In this document: positions 23,691 to 35,876 of the stretch, in pieces
How the letters are laid out: the number at the start of each line of letters is the position of its first letter
Position numbering within the stretch: the first letter of the stretch is position 1
NCBI GenBank assembly: GCA_007570785.1
Contig: ML660213.1
Coordinates: forward strand, 2,360,860 to 2,424,859
Length of the DNA stretch: 64,000 bases
Source of the DNA: Antilocapra americana
Lineage: Eukaryota; Chordata; Mammalia; Artiodactyla; Antilocapridae
Reading direction: 5' to 3'
Position numbers and translations under genes: made by a program
Notes under the pieces: model-generated
What the model was told of the DNA's origin: nothing
Database searches by the model: none
Seen by the model: the letters and a program-made list of their open reading frames with translations, nothing else

Positions 23691-23735
23691 AGATCTTGGA
23701 CTTATTTTTCTAATTCCAACTGCTCCTTAAACTAC

Positions 23736-23737
<2 letters not shown>

Positions 23738-23771
<34 letters not shown>
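23738..23771. repeat. (GT)n microsatellite
   Basis: About 17 GT units with one interruption near the start (gtgagtgtg). Confidence 0.95.
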
Positions 23772-23772
<1 letters not shown>

Positions 23773-24609
23773 TATGTATTACATATAATCTTCATTTTCC
23801 AAAACTCAATAAATTAATAAATTTTTTTTTAAAATAGAAAAAGTAAAAAATAAAGAATAGCAGATAATATACCAGTGTTCTCTCCAGCCCCTTCCCCCCA
23901 AACAGATACTTTGAGTATCTCCTGGGTCCTTTTCTGAGACCTTACAGGCAATGGGAACAAAGAGAAGGGTGAGTTCATGACTGACAATGTGGCAGGGGAT
24001 GAGAAGACAGGATCACAGAAGAGCCAAAATCTGGATCCCAAAGGAAAAAACAGTGCTTTTTGGCCAAAATGGGGGAACCAGAGGAGGAATCGGTTTCAAA
24101 ACAAAGATAAGAAATATGGTGTTACTCCTATCAAGCTTGAGATGATTTGGGGAAACCCAACGTATAGCACACAGAACTCAAAATTGAAATTCAAGTCAGA
24201 ACTCAGAATTGGTGTTATAAACTTGAGCCCCAGTGCAGACATGTGAAAATATAAATGAAGATTTGTTTTGCAGAAAGTAGAATGGAAGGGCTAGGACCAA
24301 TCTTGGAAACTTCTCATAAATATGGTGAAGAAACAGTAAGTGAAATGAGATGAAGGAAACTAGGAATGGTGATTGCAAAAGTAGGAGGGGAAATTGCTGG
24401 CTATTGTACTATGTTAAAGGAGGGAGAACAAACCATTAGGAGGTGGGATTCCTACAACCTTAGTAAAATGAATGGGGAAAACTAAAGAAATTACATAATA
24501 TCAACTTAAGGAACACATGTCAATGTTAATGTAAGTTATGATAAAACTGAGTATCTTAAAGTGTGAATGTAGTCTTCAAGATATTTTTAAATCAACCTTG
24601 ATGAAAATA
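23772..24609. other. Unassigned sequence
   Basis: A frame of 89 codons at 23977-24246 has no recognisable domain. No repeat family identified. Confidence 0.4.
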
Positions 24610-24838
24610 TGGGCTTCCCAGGTGGCTCGGTGGATAAGGAACCTGCCTGCAATGCACAAGATGCAGAAGATATGGGTTTGATTCTTGGGTTGGAAAGATC
24701 TCCTGGAGGAGGGCATGGCAACCCACTCCAGTGTTCTTGCCTGAAGAATCCCATGGACAGAGGAGCCTGGTGGGCTACAGTCCACAGGTCACAAAGAGTC
24801 AGACATGACTGAAGCAGCTGAGCACAGCACACACAGTA
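24610..24838 (+). mobile_element. Bov-tA SINE
   Basis: Head gggcttcccaggtggctcgg, body acccactccagtgttcttgc, end gtcagacatgactgaagcag with a CA-rich tail. The direct repeat gatgaaaata at 24600-24609 and 24839-24848 is perfect. Confidence 0.95.
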
Positions 24839-24848
24839 GATGAAAATA

Positions 24849-26024
24849 CATGTAGTATCACAGATTCTTATCTAAACCAAAACTCTCCTAAAGGCAGTCA
24901 TTATTAATAGCATGACCAATATAATGCATCATATCCAAAGGGAAGGGAAATTCTTATATCCTATCATACTGCTCTATTTATGTCTGTGTAGATGTGTCTG
25001 TGTGGATGTGTTTAGTGTTTGAGTTGTAATATATCTTTGCATTTTCTTTAACACACTGTGAAAATAAAAAAGAGCAGATCAGAGTCAAAGGAGTAAATAC
25101 CAACACAATTAAACTGTAAGAATTGTAACAATCTTACATCTTTTAGAAAAACCACAAAGCTCTATGCTACCAACAGTTCTAAGGTCCAAGGGACTGGATT
25201 AATTTTTCTATTTCTCTTATTTTTTTAAATTAAATCCCTCCAAACTCCAATCTCACATGAAATATCACTCTAGAGTACTCTGAAGGTTATGAACTTAAAG
25301 AACTATACAATCCACACGATTTGGATGTTGTTTATGTTAAGGATGGGCAAAACAGTTTGGATAAACCCACAAAAAGGAGCTGAAACTAGCTACTCTCCTC
25401 TCTGGAGTAAGGAGGTAAAGACTCCTACAATCTTACACCAGGTAAAACTGTGCTTCACTTACAAAGTTCATCGAAATGTTTTCTGGGCTAAAGATCCTGT
25501 TATAGATTTTTGGAGAAAATGAAAGCAGAGGGCAGTAGAAGTGGTTCTAATGATGAAAGTCCAAGACTGAATATTACCCTGTGATTTCAAGCCTTTAAAT
25601 AGAAACAGTATTGTCTGATCCCTCATTGGGGAGTATGGAAGAGTAACAGTAGAACTAAAACCCCAACTTCATTTTACCCAAGAGAGTACAGGCCACAGAC
25701 AGCATCTCCATCAAACTCGTATTCAGCAACTAGGGGTGGGCTGACAGCACATGTCCCTTTTTTGTCCCTTAGGTCTATGATGCTTTATTGACAACTGACT
25801 TTCTAAAGCTTCAGCTTTATTGACACGAGACCACGACCACGTGGTACGGTGATGCTCCTTTTATACAAACACTCAAACAACAACTGTGGTATCACAGAAA
25901 GAAATTGCATCTTTGTCCCCGTTCCTGACACGCAGCTCCTAAAATCATCAGAACTGTCTGAGTGGTAAGTATGATAGGAGTCACTTTGGTGCCCATGAAA
26001 CAACTCTTTGTGAGCCCCTTGACA
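24849..26024. other. Unassigned sequence
   Basis: No gene or repeat family recognised. CpG-bearing words occur at 25825-25850 (gacacgagaccacgaccacg). Confidence 0.4.
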
Positions 26025-26460
26025 GCTTCAGGATGGGGGCTCTTAGCCAGGAAGGCCAAACCTTGATTAGAAGGTTGGAACCCTCAACCCCACACCCCTA
26101 CACACAACTTCCAGGGAGCAGATAGTGGCTAGAGATTGAATAAGTTGCCTATGGCTATTTAGTGGAAACCTCCACAAAATATACCCTAAAAATGGGACAC
26201 AGTTTGGAGAGCTTCCCAGCTGGTAAATATCATGGTTCTGGGAAGATAGAGCATTCAGAGAGGGACAGAAGCTCTGAAACCCTGCCCATCTCTCACTCTA
26301 TGCCTATTTCCCATTTGCTGTTCTTTGAGTATATTCTTTGTAAGAACCCAAAAACAGTAAGTGCAGTTCCTTCCTGAGTTCCATGTGCCTTTCCAGGAAA
26401 TTATCAAACCTGAGGATGGTCACTGAGACCATGGGAATCTGGGTGCTGCTTTTGGTTCAT
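26025..26460 (+). mobile_element. Old LTR-like sequence, family not assigned
   Basis: The series gggggctcttagccaggaag, cttgattagaaggttggaac, gtttggagagcttcccagct, acagtaagtgcagttccttc, ctgagttccatg and aaattatcaaacctgagga matches, in order, an old mammalian LTR consensus I recall but cannot name with confidence. A solitary LTR relic is the simplest reading; no internal retroviral part is visible. Confidence 0.5.
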
Positions 26461-26615
26461 GAAGCACTTCATTGACCTTACCTAACTGGATTCTCATATC
26501 CACTCTAAGAGACAAGTATTGTGCTTTCCCATGTTACAAATGAGGAAATTGAGGCAGATTCAATCCATTACAAGGTTGTGGATCACAGTTAGCACACTTA
26601 CATGAGTACCACATG
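26461..26615 (+). mobile_element. MIR relic
   Basis: gaagcacttcattgacctta, tctcatatccactctaagag and gttacaaatgaggaaattga follow MIR core order and end in the aggcag segment. Confidence 0.6.
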
Positions 26616-27379
26616 GCCGCCTTCCTTATATACAAGAAACTGTCTGCATGCAGCATTATAAAAACAAAAAAAAAAGAAGTCATTTAAACAAAGAACTGCC
26701 ACTGAAATAAGCTGGTATTGTTCAGATTGCTCAATCCGAATGAATAACAGTCACTATGCCATCTCAATTAACGTAGGGAAGGCTATAGTCATTTATCTTC
26801 TTTTCCACTGCCGCTTAGCTTTTTAACTAAAATGGCCGGTCCTTTATTGTTAATTGTGATTTTTTTTAAAAGAAGTAGAAAGGAAAAAAAAGAAAGAAAA
26901 TGAACAAAATGAATTATGGTTGTTGGTGAAATTCATATATCTGAGACCCAACTTTACTGTTTTAATTAAATGGAATTATAGGCCCATTGTTTGAAAAACA
27001 TTAAAAGACAATTCCAACACTGATGCTGACCCTCCCCACTAGCCCCAACCTTGTGTTTTTAAAGGAGAACACCTATGACAACCAGGCCAAGCACTGCCTG
27101 GAAGACTGAATGCTGATAATGGCCAATAGTAAATAACTATCTCATTTTAATTATTCCTCTAAAAAGCCAACTAATTATAACTCAACAACCTGGTAAGTCT
27201 CAATAAAGTTAGTAAATTACCTAAAGTCATTCGATAGAGTTCACAGATTTGAAATCAAAAGTAAGTTTGAATAAATTCCCAGTGAGTAATTCTAGGATTT
27301 ATTCTACTCACACTGAATCTTACTAGGAGTTTGCAACCTGAAACACAAGGAAAATCTCTTAAAACTGGTGTATGTGTGC
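26616..27379. other. Unassigned AT-rich sequence
   Basis: No exon or repeat family recognised; A-rich tracts near 26670 and 26870-26905. Confidence 0.4.
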
Positions 27380-27598
27380 ATGCATGCTTAGTTGCCAAGT
27401 CCTGTCCAACTCTTTACATCCCCATGGACTGTAGCCTGCCAGACTCCTCTGTCCATGCAATTTTCCAGGCAAGAATACCAGAGTGGCTTACCATTTCCTT
27501 TTCCAGGGGATCTTCCTGATCGAAGGACTGAACCTGTCTGTCTTGCGTCTCCTGCATAGGCAGGCAGATTCCTTACCACTGAGTCACCAGGGAAGCCC
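27380..27598 (-). mobile_element. Bov-tA SINE
   Basis: Plus-strand gcatgcttagttgccaagtc, gactgtagcctgccagactc and taccactgagtcaccaggga. The end before 27380 is TG-rich and may belong to the SINE tail. Confidence 0.93.
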
Positions 27599-27634
27599 TG
27601 AGGAAGCATTTCATGGTGGTGGCATTGTGACTTT

Positions 27635-27790
27635 AAAGTTATGAAACTGGATCAAACCCCAGCTGCATCACTGTCCAGATGTATGATCTTCATCTCTTTG
27701 GGGCCTCAGCTTGCTCATGCGTAGAATGGATATGAAACCAGCATATACCTCGCAGACATAGGGTGACAAAATGAGATGAGTCTTTGGTAC
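27635..27790 (+). mobile_element. MIR relic
   Basis: aaaccccagctgcatcactg, cctcagcttgctcatgcgta, gaatggatatgaaaccagc and tgacaaaatgagatgagt follow the full MIR order, including the central core. Confidence 0.65.
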
Positions 27791-28197
27791 AAGACATGCC
27801 AGCCACTGTTAGTATTCACATGTGCATTACAAATACACTTTACTATCCTTTAAATGTTTAGGTTTTCAATTTTCTATCTAGAAATTAATGTCTTTTGGGG
27901 ACAACAATATTACTTACAAGCCTTTTGAGTACTCTTTTAAGTAGGAATGTTTTGAGAATAGCAAAATGTCCTCGAAAATCTATTTGCTCAGTTGTTCCAT
28001 CAGTCCTGTTATGTGGCCAAACATACAATCGAGAGGGAAGACTTGGCAAACTGTCTTCCATCACTCCCACCTGTCAAGACTGGTCCTCTCCCTCCATCCC
28101 ACCATCTGACCAGAGTGTTCAGCATCCTGGAACCAACTAATGAAAGCTAATCTTGCATTTCACAAGAAAGTGGAGTGGAAAAAATGACTACTTCTAG

Positions 28198-28375
28198 CTT
28201 GCATCACACCTCTACCACTTTTTCACTGTGTGATCTTTGCACAATTCATGAACACCTTGGAGTATCTTTTGTTCCTTCTCCTGCATAGCTAGACCAAGGA
28301 ATTAGGAAAACAGCGTCTCTAAAAGGCCTTTACACAGTACCAGGCACACGGCAGACACTCAGTAAATATTCATTC
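28198..28375 (+). mobile_element. MIR relic
   Basis: accactttttcactgtgtga, caattcatgaacacct and, at the end, cagtaccaggcacacggcag with cactcagtaaatattcatt. Middle part diverged. Confidence 0.55.
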
Positions 28376-28449
28376 TCTATGGCCTTCATCCATGTCTTTC
28401 CCAGGAAAGAAGAACATAGCATGTAAAGGAAACATTTGCAAGGCAGGCA

Positions 28450-28468
28450 AAAAAAAAAAAAAAAAAGG
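28450..28468. repeat. Poly-A tract
   Basis: About 19 A residues after gcaggc. No retroposon body is recognisable directly upstream. Confidence 0.85.
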
Positions 28469-28469
28469 T

Positions 28470-30749
28470 TAGTCATTATTGGTGGAATTTCAGGACTCAG
28501 TGGTATCTTGGTAGAGCAGCTATTTTGAGACCTGGCATTTTTAGCATCTGTCACAGCATAATAGGCAACCACTTAATAGGAGCTAGAGTGAGTAGGCTAC
28601 AGCTAGCGGTGATGTTTCCATAAACTCCTCAAGGTAAAATCTTACAAGTGCTTGTATGAGAGTGAGAAATCTATCTTCTCTCTTTCTAAGAAAGATGAGA
28701 GGGACACTGGTCTTCAGGCAAATGTTTGAAATGAAAAAGCTAGTATGATTAGAACAAACCAGTATGGAGCACATTAAACAATGTCTAATGATAGAAAACA
28801 TTTTCAAAGCTGATACTATTACATGGGAAGGCTTACTTGATGTCTAAAATTCACACGGCACTCAGCTCTCATTACTTTAGGAACTCAGGTTAGCTCAAAA
28901 ATGACAGAGTCATGATCCACATAGAAACAGGAAATTCCGATTAGGTACAATTGTGAAAGTCCAACATAATCAATCATAACTAGACTGATTTTATCTTTTC
29001 ACTTGACAAAAATATATTCTGGAAATGTGTGGAGAAGTAGGTAGAGTAAAAACCTGTTTAAATTATTTCAGAAAATTAAGTTTCAAATAATTTAAAAGAC
29101 AAATTGCTACTATCAAATGTCAAATGCATAAAATGTCAATTTCTTGGGAAGGGGGCAGCACAGATTTCATTTCTACTATGCTTTTTGTACCTTTCCTCTA
29201 TTTCTGGAGACAAATAAATTTTGAGAGAGCCTAATTAGCCATCTATTTAGGTGCAACTCAGTGAAAAAGCTGAGGGCATTCCTGACTGTTTTCCCCCAAC
29301 TTCTGATTTCTTAGAAGGCTGAATTTCTGCTTACCCTGCCTCAAAACCCTTGGGATCCAAGGGGAAATTTTATTTTCTGCAATGCCAGATTATGAAAACA
29401 ATTATACAAAGCAACAGTGGCATCTCTTCTCTGCAGAATTTTGGTAGGAACATGGGAGAACATTAAAAGAAAGAAAAAAAGAACTGTAACAAGTTACATA
29501 TTTTAGCAGCATAGGGCAAAGCAAAAGTTTACTGCTATGTTTCATATGCGTTATTTGGACTGCACGCTGCCCCAAAGCCAATTCAGAGAGCAATCAGGGA
29601 TTACCCGCAGCTCCGTTTCCTCTGGAGAAGAACACACATTCTTACATTGCTTCCAACCCGTACAAGCCCCATCCCTGGGGTCAACTGGCTCACTGAGAAA
29701 GTCAGATGAGGAACAACATAAAACACGATTACTGCTCTGGTTTTCCCTAAATGCTCTAGGTAGCCGTCACTTTACCCTGTACACACCGCATTCCATTACT
29801 GCCCAAAGTAATAAACACTTCTGTCACCGCAAGAGCTTTTCATCTTCGGAGCTCCTTTCTCTTCTCCTGATAAGACTGCCAACTCCACTCTCTGTAAATG
29901 AGCTCATGTGAACACTTGATTTTCAGCATGTGAAAACAAAAAGGGCCACTGCCCAGCTTCAGAGATGGAGGGGGTGGTGCTCTGTCTTCAAAGTCAGATG
30001 GGGATGTTTGAAAGGGATTGAAGCTGACCCAGGGAGCCTCCCTTGGAATAAGGAAGTTAAAGCTGAGCCATTCTATTTCTCCACTAGTCTCACTTCTATT
30101 TTACAATGAAGTAAGACTTGGGTGGGCGGGGAGGTGGAGGAGAGGGAGGAAGGAGAACAGAGCAGCTACCTTTAAACCGATTTTCTGTGTGTAAATATTA
30201 GATGTTTGCATTCACTTTGGACAATACCACAAGCCAATACCAAGTGTATGTGAGCTGAACATGTCACGTGTGGGACAGATGGCTAAACCATCACAATGCA
30301 GTCAATTCTGAAATAAGTGAATCGTAGCTTAGGTGTCCTCGTCCAAACAGTAAGTAAATTTAATTTTTTTGCAATCAGTGGCATATGTTTGCATCTTTGT
30401 ACAATATGACTTGGGCCAAATCTGATCTGGCCATGATGTCCTGAGTACTAAGGCCGTATAATTCCTAGATTAAATGTATTACAAATACCAGAGGGGGACA
30501 GGTTAACTAATTAAGAATATATATTGCTTTTCCAGTCCCCTGGATATCTACCATGCTTCTGCAAAATAAGAGTGACTGACCAGCCAGAGGATCTTCTCTG
30601 CTGTATTTCTAAAATGCTTAAACTTGCCCCATCAAATAATAATACATGGAACACACTTAATTTCCTATAGTATCTAACAGGGATTGGCTTTATCTGTCCA
30701 CATCATTATATCCACAATCACTATATCATTAATCATCATTATATGCACC
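28470..30749. other. Unassigned repeat-poor sequence
   Basis: No repeat family recognised. A 124-codon frame at 29537-29911 on the plus strand has no known domain. The part at 29530-30350 has more CpG than the rest and could hold conserved non-coding sequence. Confidence 0.4.
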
Positions 30750-32218
30750 TCCACAAAGCTAGTGGAGGTTACAGAATTCCAGTTGAGCTATTTCAAATCC
30801 TGAAAGATGATGCTGTGAAAGTGCTGCACTCAATATGCCAGCAAATTTGGAAAACTCAGCAGTGGCCACAGGACTGAAAAAGGTCAGTTTTCATTCCAAT
30901 CCCAAAAAAAGGCAATGTCAAAGAATGCTCAAACTACCACACAATTACACTGATCTCACACACTAGCAAAGTATTGCTCGAAATTCTCCAAGCCAGGCTT
31001 CAACAGTACATGAACTATGAACTTCCAGATGTTCAAGCTGGATTTAGAAAAGGCAGAGGAACCAGAGATCAAATTGCCAACATCTGCTGGATCATCGAAA
31101 AAGCAAGAGAGTTCCAGAAAAACATCTATTTCTGCTTAATTGACTATGCCAAAGCTTTTGACTGTGTGGATCACAATAAACTGTGGAAAATTGTTAAAGA
31201 GATGGGGATACCAGACCACATGACCTGCCTCCTAAGAGATCTGGATGCAGGTCAAGCAGCAACAGTTAGAACTGGACATGGAACAATGGCCTGGTTCCAA
31301 ATCGGGAAAGACGTACGTCAAGGCTGTAAATTGTCACACTGCTTATTTAACTTATATGCAGAGAGCATTATGAGAAACGCTGGGCTGGATGAAGAAGAAG
31401 TTCGAATCAAGATTGCCGGGAGAAATATAAACAACCTCAGATATGCAGATGACACCACCCTTATGGCAGAATGTGAAGAAGAACTAAAGAGCCTCTTGAT
31501 GAAAGTGAAAGAGGAGAGTGAAAAAGTTTCTTAAAACTCAACATTCAGAAAACTAAGATCATGGCATCTGGTCCCATCACTTCATGGCAAATAGATGGGC
31601 GAACAATGGAAACAGAGACTTTATTTTGGGGGGGCTCCAAAATCACTGCAGAAGGTGATTGCATCCATGAAATTAAAAGACGCTTACTCCTTGGAAGGAA
31701 AGTTATGACCAACCTAGACAGCATGTTAAAAAGCAGAGACATTACTTTGCCAACAAAGTTCTGTCTTGTCAGGGCTACAGTTTTTCCAGTAGTCATGTAT
31801 GGATGTGAGAGTTGGGACTATAAAGAAAGCTGAGCACCAAAGAATTGATGCTTTTGAACTGTGGTGTTGGAGAACACTCTTGAGAGTCCCTTGGACTGCA
31901 AGGAGGTCCAACTAGTCCATCCTAAAGGAAATCAGTCCTGAATATTCATTGGAAGGACTGATATTGAAGCTGAAACTCCAATACTTTGGACACCTGATGT
32001 CAAGTACTGACTCATTTGAAAAGACCCTGATGCTGGGAAAGATTGAAGGCAGGAGGAGAAGGGGACAACAGAGGATGAGATGGTTGGATGGCATCACTGA
32101 CTCAATGGACAGGAATTTGAGTAAACTCTTGGAGTTGGTAATGGACAGAGAGGCTTGGGGTACTGCAGTCCATGAGGTCACAAAGAGTAGGACACAACTG
32201 AGTGACTGAACTAAACCG
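30750..32218 (+). mobile_element. BovB (RTE) LINE, 5'-truncated
   Basis: About 1.47 kb of the 3' half of BovB. It carries the reverse-transcriptase core, the C-terminal coding part (gaagcgcc-like region diverged, then gaactgtggtgttggagaac) and the 3' end caactgagtgactgaact. Near-identical 14-base words atcattatatccac (30702-30715) and atcattacatccac (32219-32232) flank it and may be target-site duplications; about 30 unrecognised bases lie between the left one and recognisable BovB. BovB is known as a retrotransposon shared by ruminants and squamates through horizontal transfer. This copy is dead: see the coding remnant at 30974-31534. Confidence 0.96.
30974..31534 (+). pseudogene. BovB reverse transcriptase remnant
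   Basis: A 187-codon open stretch, 186 residues, within the BovB copy. It has no ATG at its start (the first codon is TTG) and is part of a longer ancestral frame. Visible reverse-transcriptase blocks: QAGFRKGRGTRDQI at residues 21-34, the first catalytic aspartate in LIDYAKAFD (D57), RQGCKLSHCLFN at 115-126, and the YADD catalytic box at residues 157-160 (bases 31442-31453). The endonuclease domain is absent because of 5' truncation. Upstream, a tryptophan codon has become TGA at about 30876 (ggactgaaaaagg). Downstream the frame is lost by a one-base deletion at about 31527. A missing four bases near 31617 and an extra G near 31815 break it again, so homology continues in other frames at 31561-31833. 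It cannot encode an active enzyme. Confidence 0.92.
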
Positions 32219-32540
32219 ATCATTACATCCACCCAAATCAATTTATTCAAATATGTAAAAGTGCTTATTGTGTGCCAGGCTCTGTAGTAGGCATGGAGTT
32301 ACTTTCCTTCCAGGACTCCCAGTCTGATGAAGGCAGGTTAATAATTACTGTGGAATGTCATTTTCTAATAAAAGCACAGGTCGGACCCTAGAAAGAACAT
32401 AAGGAAGAAAAGTTCTCTGGGGAAGTCAAGGAAGGTACTCAGGCATCGCTGAGTTGAGGAGCCAATCTGTGCATGTAAATGAGGAAGACAGAAGCACATT
32501 TTAGTCACGAGACTAGCTGTGGCAATTGTTTCTTTGTTTG
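32219..32540. other. Unassigned sequence with a short MIR-like piece
   Basis: gtgcttattgtgtgccaggc and tctgtagtaggcatgg at 32261-32297 resemble the MIR/L2 'common, size-ordered' segment, but the match is short. The rest is unassigned. Confidence 0.4.
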
Positions 32541-32746
32541 TTGCTTACTTGCTAAGCCCTGTTTGACTCTTTTGCGACCCCATGGGCTGTAGCTCGCCAG
32601 GATCCTCTGTCCATGGGATTTCCCAGGCAAGAATACTGGACTGGGTTGCCATTTCCTTTTCCAGGGGATCTTCCTGACCCAGGGGTCAAACCTGTATCTT
32701 CTACATTGCAGTTAGATTCTTCAGCACTGACCCAGCAGGGAAGCCC
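32541..32746 (-). mobile_element. Bov-tA SINE
   Basis: Plus-strand ttgctaagccctgtttgact, gggatttcccaggcaagaat, ttccaggggatcttcctgac and cagcagggaagccc. The 3' end on the left is slightly diverged. Confidence 0.94.
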
Positions 32747-33306
32747 AGGTGTGGCAGAGAAATAAGCAAAAACAGGACCTGAAACTGTGTGGTCCAATAT
32801 TTGGCTATTTCCATTTCAATGTAAACTCATTAAAATAAAATCTAAACCTCAGTATCGTAGTTAAACTTGCGATATTTTAAAATGTTCTGTAGTTACATGC
32901 AGCCAGTGGCTACCATATTGGACACTGTGCTTACAGAGTATTTCCATCACTGCAGAAATTACTGATTTGGGAAAACAGACATTTGAGGAGTGATAAGCTA
33001 TGGATGTTTGAAGGAAGGAACCTGTAGATCCTGAAAGATGACTCAAAGAAATAGATACTTTAGCTCACCGTATTTGAAGACCCACAGCTGAATTTAAGTA
33101 ATGGAGTAAGCAGTGTGTGCAAATGAGGAGAAAAGAAAACGGATGATTTGATCAGATCGGTGTTGTAGAAAAAACTTCATTCAAGTAAAGTGTGGAGTGT
33201 GGCACACAGACACACATGTGCACACACACACACACAATCATACACTAATATTCCACATACATATACACTAACCATACGTGCTTTTTAACTTCCTTTGTTT
33301 TTCAGT
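32747..33306. other. Unassigned sequence with CA-rich run
   Basis: CA-rich low complexity at 33203-33236. The rest has no recognised repeat or exon. Confidence 0.45.
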
Positions 33307-33400
33307 GAATAACAGCAATAATAATGAAGGCTAACTTTGTGAGTTGCTTACTCTGGACCAGGCACTGCCTCAAATATCCTGCACATATTAACTCATGGGG
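33307..33400 (+). mobile_element. MIR-like relic
   Basis: gcttactctggaccaggcac, tgcctcaaatatcctgcaca and tattaactcatgggg follow the MIR 3' half. Short and diverged. Confidence 0.45.
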
Positions 33401-34416
33401 CTCAAGAGGTGAAAGGATTCCTTAGAGAAACATGTTGACATCTAAGGGCCAATACTTCTATTTAATCCTTCACTTATATTGTTTCATGGGACTAGACATA
33501 CAGAACTCTGAATAGAAATAACTACAGAAAAACACATGGACAGTTGAATCGATGGTGTAATTCATCCTGCCAACTGAACTTAAGCCTTCATCAGGTTATC
33601 CTGGAACTTGGGGGCTGAGCTGATCGTGCCTGCTACACTCATCCACAAATATGTCATATGGCATTTATGGAGGTGCCAATAAAAATCTCCTGCGTCGCAT
33701 GAATGGGAACTTCTCTACATAGAACATCCAACTAAAAGCCCCAGAAGAAATAGCTCACACTGAAAACCCACAGTATAAAACTTGAAGACACAGAGGCAAC
33801 AATTAGAAGCAACCATGAGCAGTGAATTCTCCAGTGACCAGCATCTCACTCACATGGTGAATTGAGGTGGCTGAATGTCTGGCCAAATCTCACCTTTCTT
33901 CCCTTTCTTGAGTAGGGTACTTTGCTCACCATCCTAATCACTTAAAGTCAGGCTGTGCCCCACAGGAAGCTAGTGAAATAAGCTTTCTTCTTTAATGGCC
34001 AAAATCCGACCCAGGTTCCAGGAGAAGAGAAGAAGCCTCACATAGTCTTAGTCTGGATCTCCTTCCAAGCTAGCCTCTTAAAGCCCCTCTCAGTATCCTA
34101 TAATTCACCGAGCAGATCAGTCAAAAAGAACTAATTCAATGCCCACTGTGTGCAAAGAACTCATGGCATGTAAAGAAACATACTTCTGGAATAAAGATTT
34201 TAAAAGAGATAAAGTATACATAGAGGAAATAAGGACAACAATTAAAAAGCAACACATAAATACTGAAAACAATTTGTTATAAGCTAAATCCTTGAGTGAT
34301 GTGAGATTTAAGATTTATTAGGAGAGAGAGATGAATCTAGTGATGCAAGGTTAAGAAAGGAAGACAACTCGAAGAAGACTGATTCTAAATCAGGTCATGA
34401 AATAAGCTGTATATAT
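33401..34416. other. Unassigned sequence
   Basis: No repeat family or exon recognised. Confidence 0.4.
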
Positions 34417-34418
34417 TA

Positions 34419-34499
34419 TTGGGTTCACCAAAAAAGTTCATTCTAGTTTTTCCATAACATCTTTTGGGAAAACCCAAATGAATTCTTTGGCTGACCCAA
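34419..34499. mobile_element. Mariner-type miniature element (81 bp)
   Basis: A near-palindrome: the left arm ttgggttcaccaaaaaagtt is mirrored by the right arm aattctttggctgacccaa around a centre near ccataacatcttttgg. TA dinucleotides at 34417-34418 and 34500-34501 are the target duplication. A better-preserved copy is at 48162-48241. Its size and design resemble the human MADE1 element derived from a mariner transposon. Confidence 0.85.
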
Positions 34500-34501
34500 T
34501 A

Positions 34502-35580
34502 TGTTTATCAAAATGGTTCCCAGTGTATTCTTTCTGATTTATTTTACAATAAAACTACAATCAAAGGTTCTTAACATCTGAAAAGAGAAATTAAGAGAGA
34601 AAGCATATGAAAGTTAGTATTGGCTCATCAGCCATTTTTAAAGAAAGAATAGAAAAAAAGCACATTAGAAATTACATAGTCTTATCTCACAACAAGAAAG
34701 AGAACTTTACATGGCATACTTTCCTTACAATTTCTTAAAACCTCACTATTTACAATTTCTAATATAATTAATGGAATGTTTATAAATGCTTAATGCTGAA
34801 AATCCTCCAACCGAGCTAATTTTTAAAATGAATTATTCCACTTAACAAGGAAATGAAAAAAAATCCTTTCGATTTTTACCCACATGCTACAGTTCTCCAA
34901 CTATTCCATATTTTCAGCTATTATCCCTTTCTTACAAAGAGCCCACTTAATAATGTTCACTCTAACAACCTCATTTATTTTCCAGAAAATTAACTCAGTT
35001 TCAACCCTGATTAATGATTTCATCTAAATGAATCAAATTAAAAATTGAAAATTATATTCCAAAAGCCAAAGAAAAAAAAATTGACCATTTCCAGTTAACA
35101 AATGATCCTTTCAAATATTAAAAGATGACCATGAAGAGTGCGTGATAGTAATGAAATCTGCTCAGGCCTGCTGCTTATCTGGAGTTCATGAAGGAGGAGA
35201 AATAAAGGAAAAGAGAAAAAAGCAAAGAAAAAGGTACCCTATGCATTTTTTAAGACTGAAATCCCTTGGGAGTCCAAACTGACTTCTACTTAAGCTTTGC
35301 CTGTAATCAGTGTACCAAAATAATATGAGCATTTCCCTCTTAATTAAAACTGGTTGGGTTGGAGATGCCCCTCATGCCCATGGGGGATTAGGAAACCACA
35401 TACACACTAATAGCCCCTGTTAACAAAACCCAACCCATGAAAGAATGCCTCATGCTATGCTCTCTGCTAGGAGGAAGAAGCTTGCCCACAAGGAAAACAA
35501 GCAACTAATTAGGGAGAAACTTCTTGTCTGATATGTTGTTTTAAAAAAAATTTATTCTGGGCCAGGGATGGAGGCAGTGA
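34502..35580. other. Unassigned AT-rich sequence
   Basis: No gene or repeat family recognised; A-rich words at 35060-35080 and 35190-35230. Confidence 0.4.
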
Positions 35581-35876
35581 ATGGGCGAAGCACAGAGGGT
35601 TTTAGGGCAGTGAAACTATTCTGCGTGATACTAGAATGGTAGATACACGCAGAGAACACGAAGCGTGACCCCTGATGTCAACATGAACTTTGGGTGATCC
35701 TCACGTGCAGCGTAGGTTCTACTGCAGGAATGTATCATTTCTGTGCTTGGTGCTGTCAGTGGGGGACAGTGTGCATGTGGGAGGAGAGGGGACAGGGGCA
35801 CTCTGTGCATCCCACTCAATCTGGCTATGAACCTAAAACTACTTTAAAGAGCAATGTTTATTAAAAAAAAAAAAAA
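35581..35876 (+). mobile_element. Old L1 (L1M-type) 3' end
   Basis: tttagggcagtgaaactatt, ctgcgtgatactagaatggt, aactttgggtgatcctcac, ggggacagtgtgcatgtggg and aacctaaaactactttaaag follow the 3' region of old eutherian L1 subfamilies, ending in a 14-base A tail at 35863-35876. Distinct from the artiodactyl L1 3' ends elsewhere in the window. Confidence 0.8.

Noticed and set aside
29537..29911. 124-codon plus-strand frame
   Set aside because: No known motif, no promoter or splice context; length is within chance for 64 kb on six frames. It is left as unassigned sequence.
31561..31833. 90-codon frame after the reverse transcriptase remnant
   Set aside because: It is the continuing BovB coding sequence in a shifted frame, not a separate gene.
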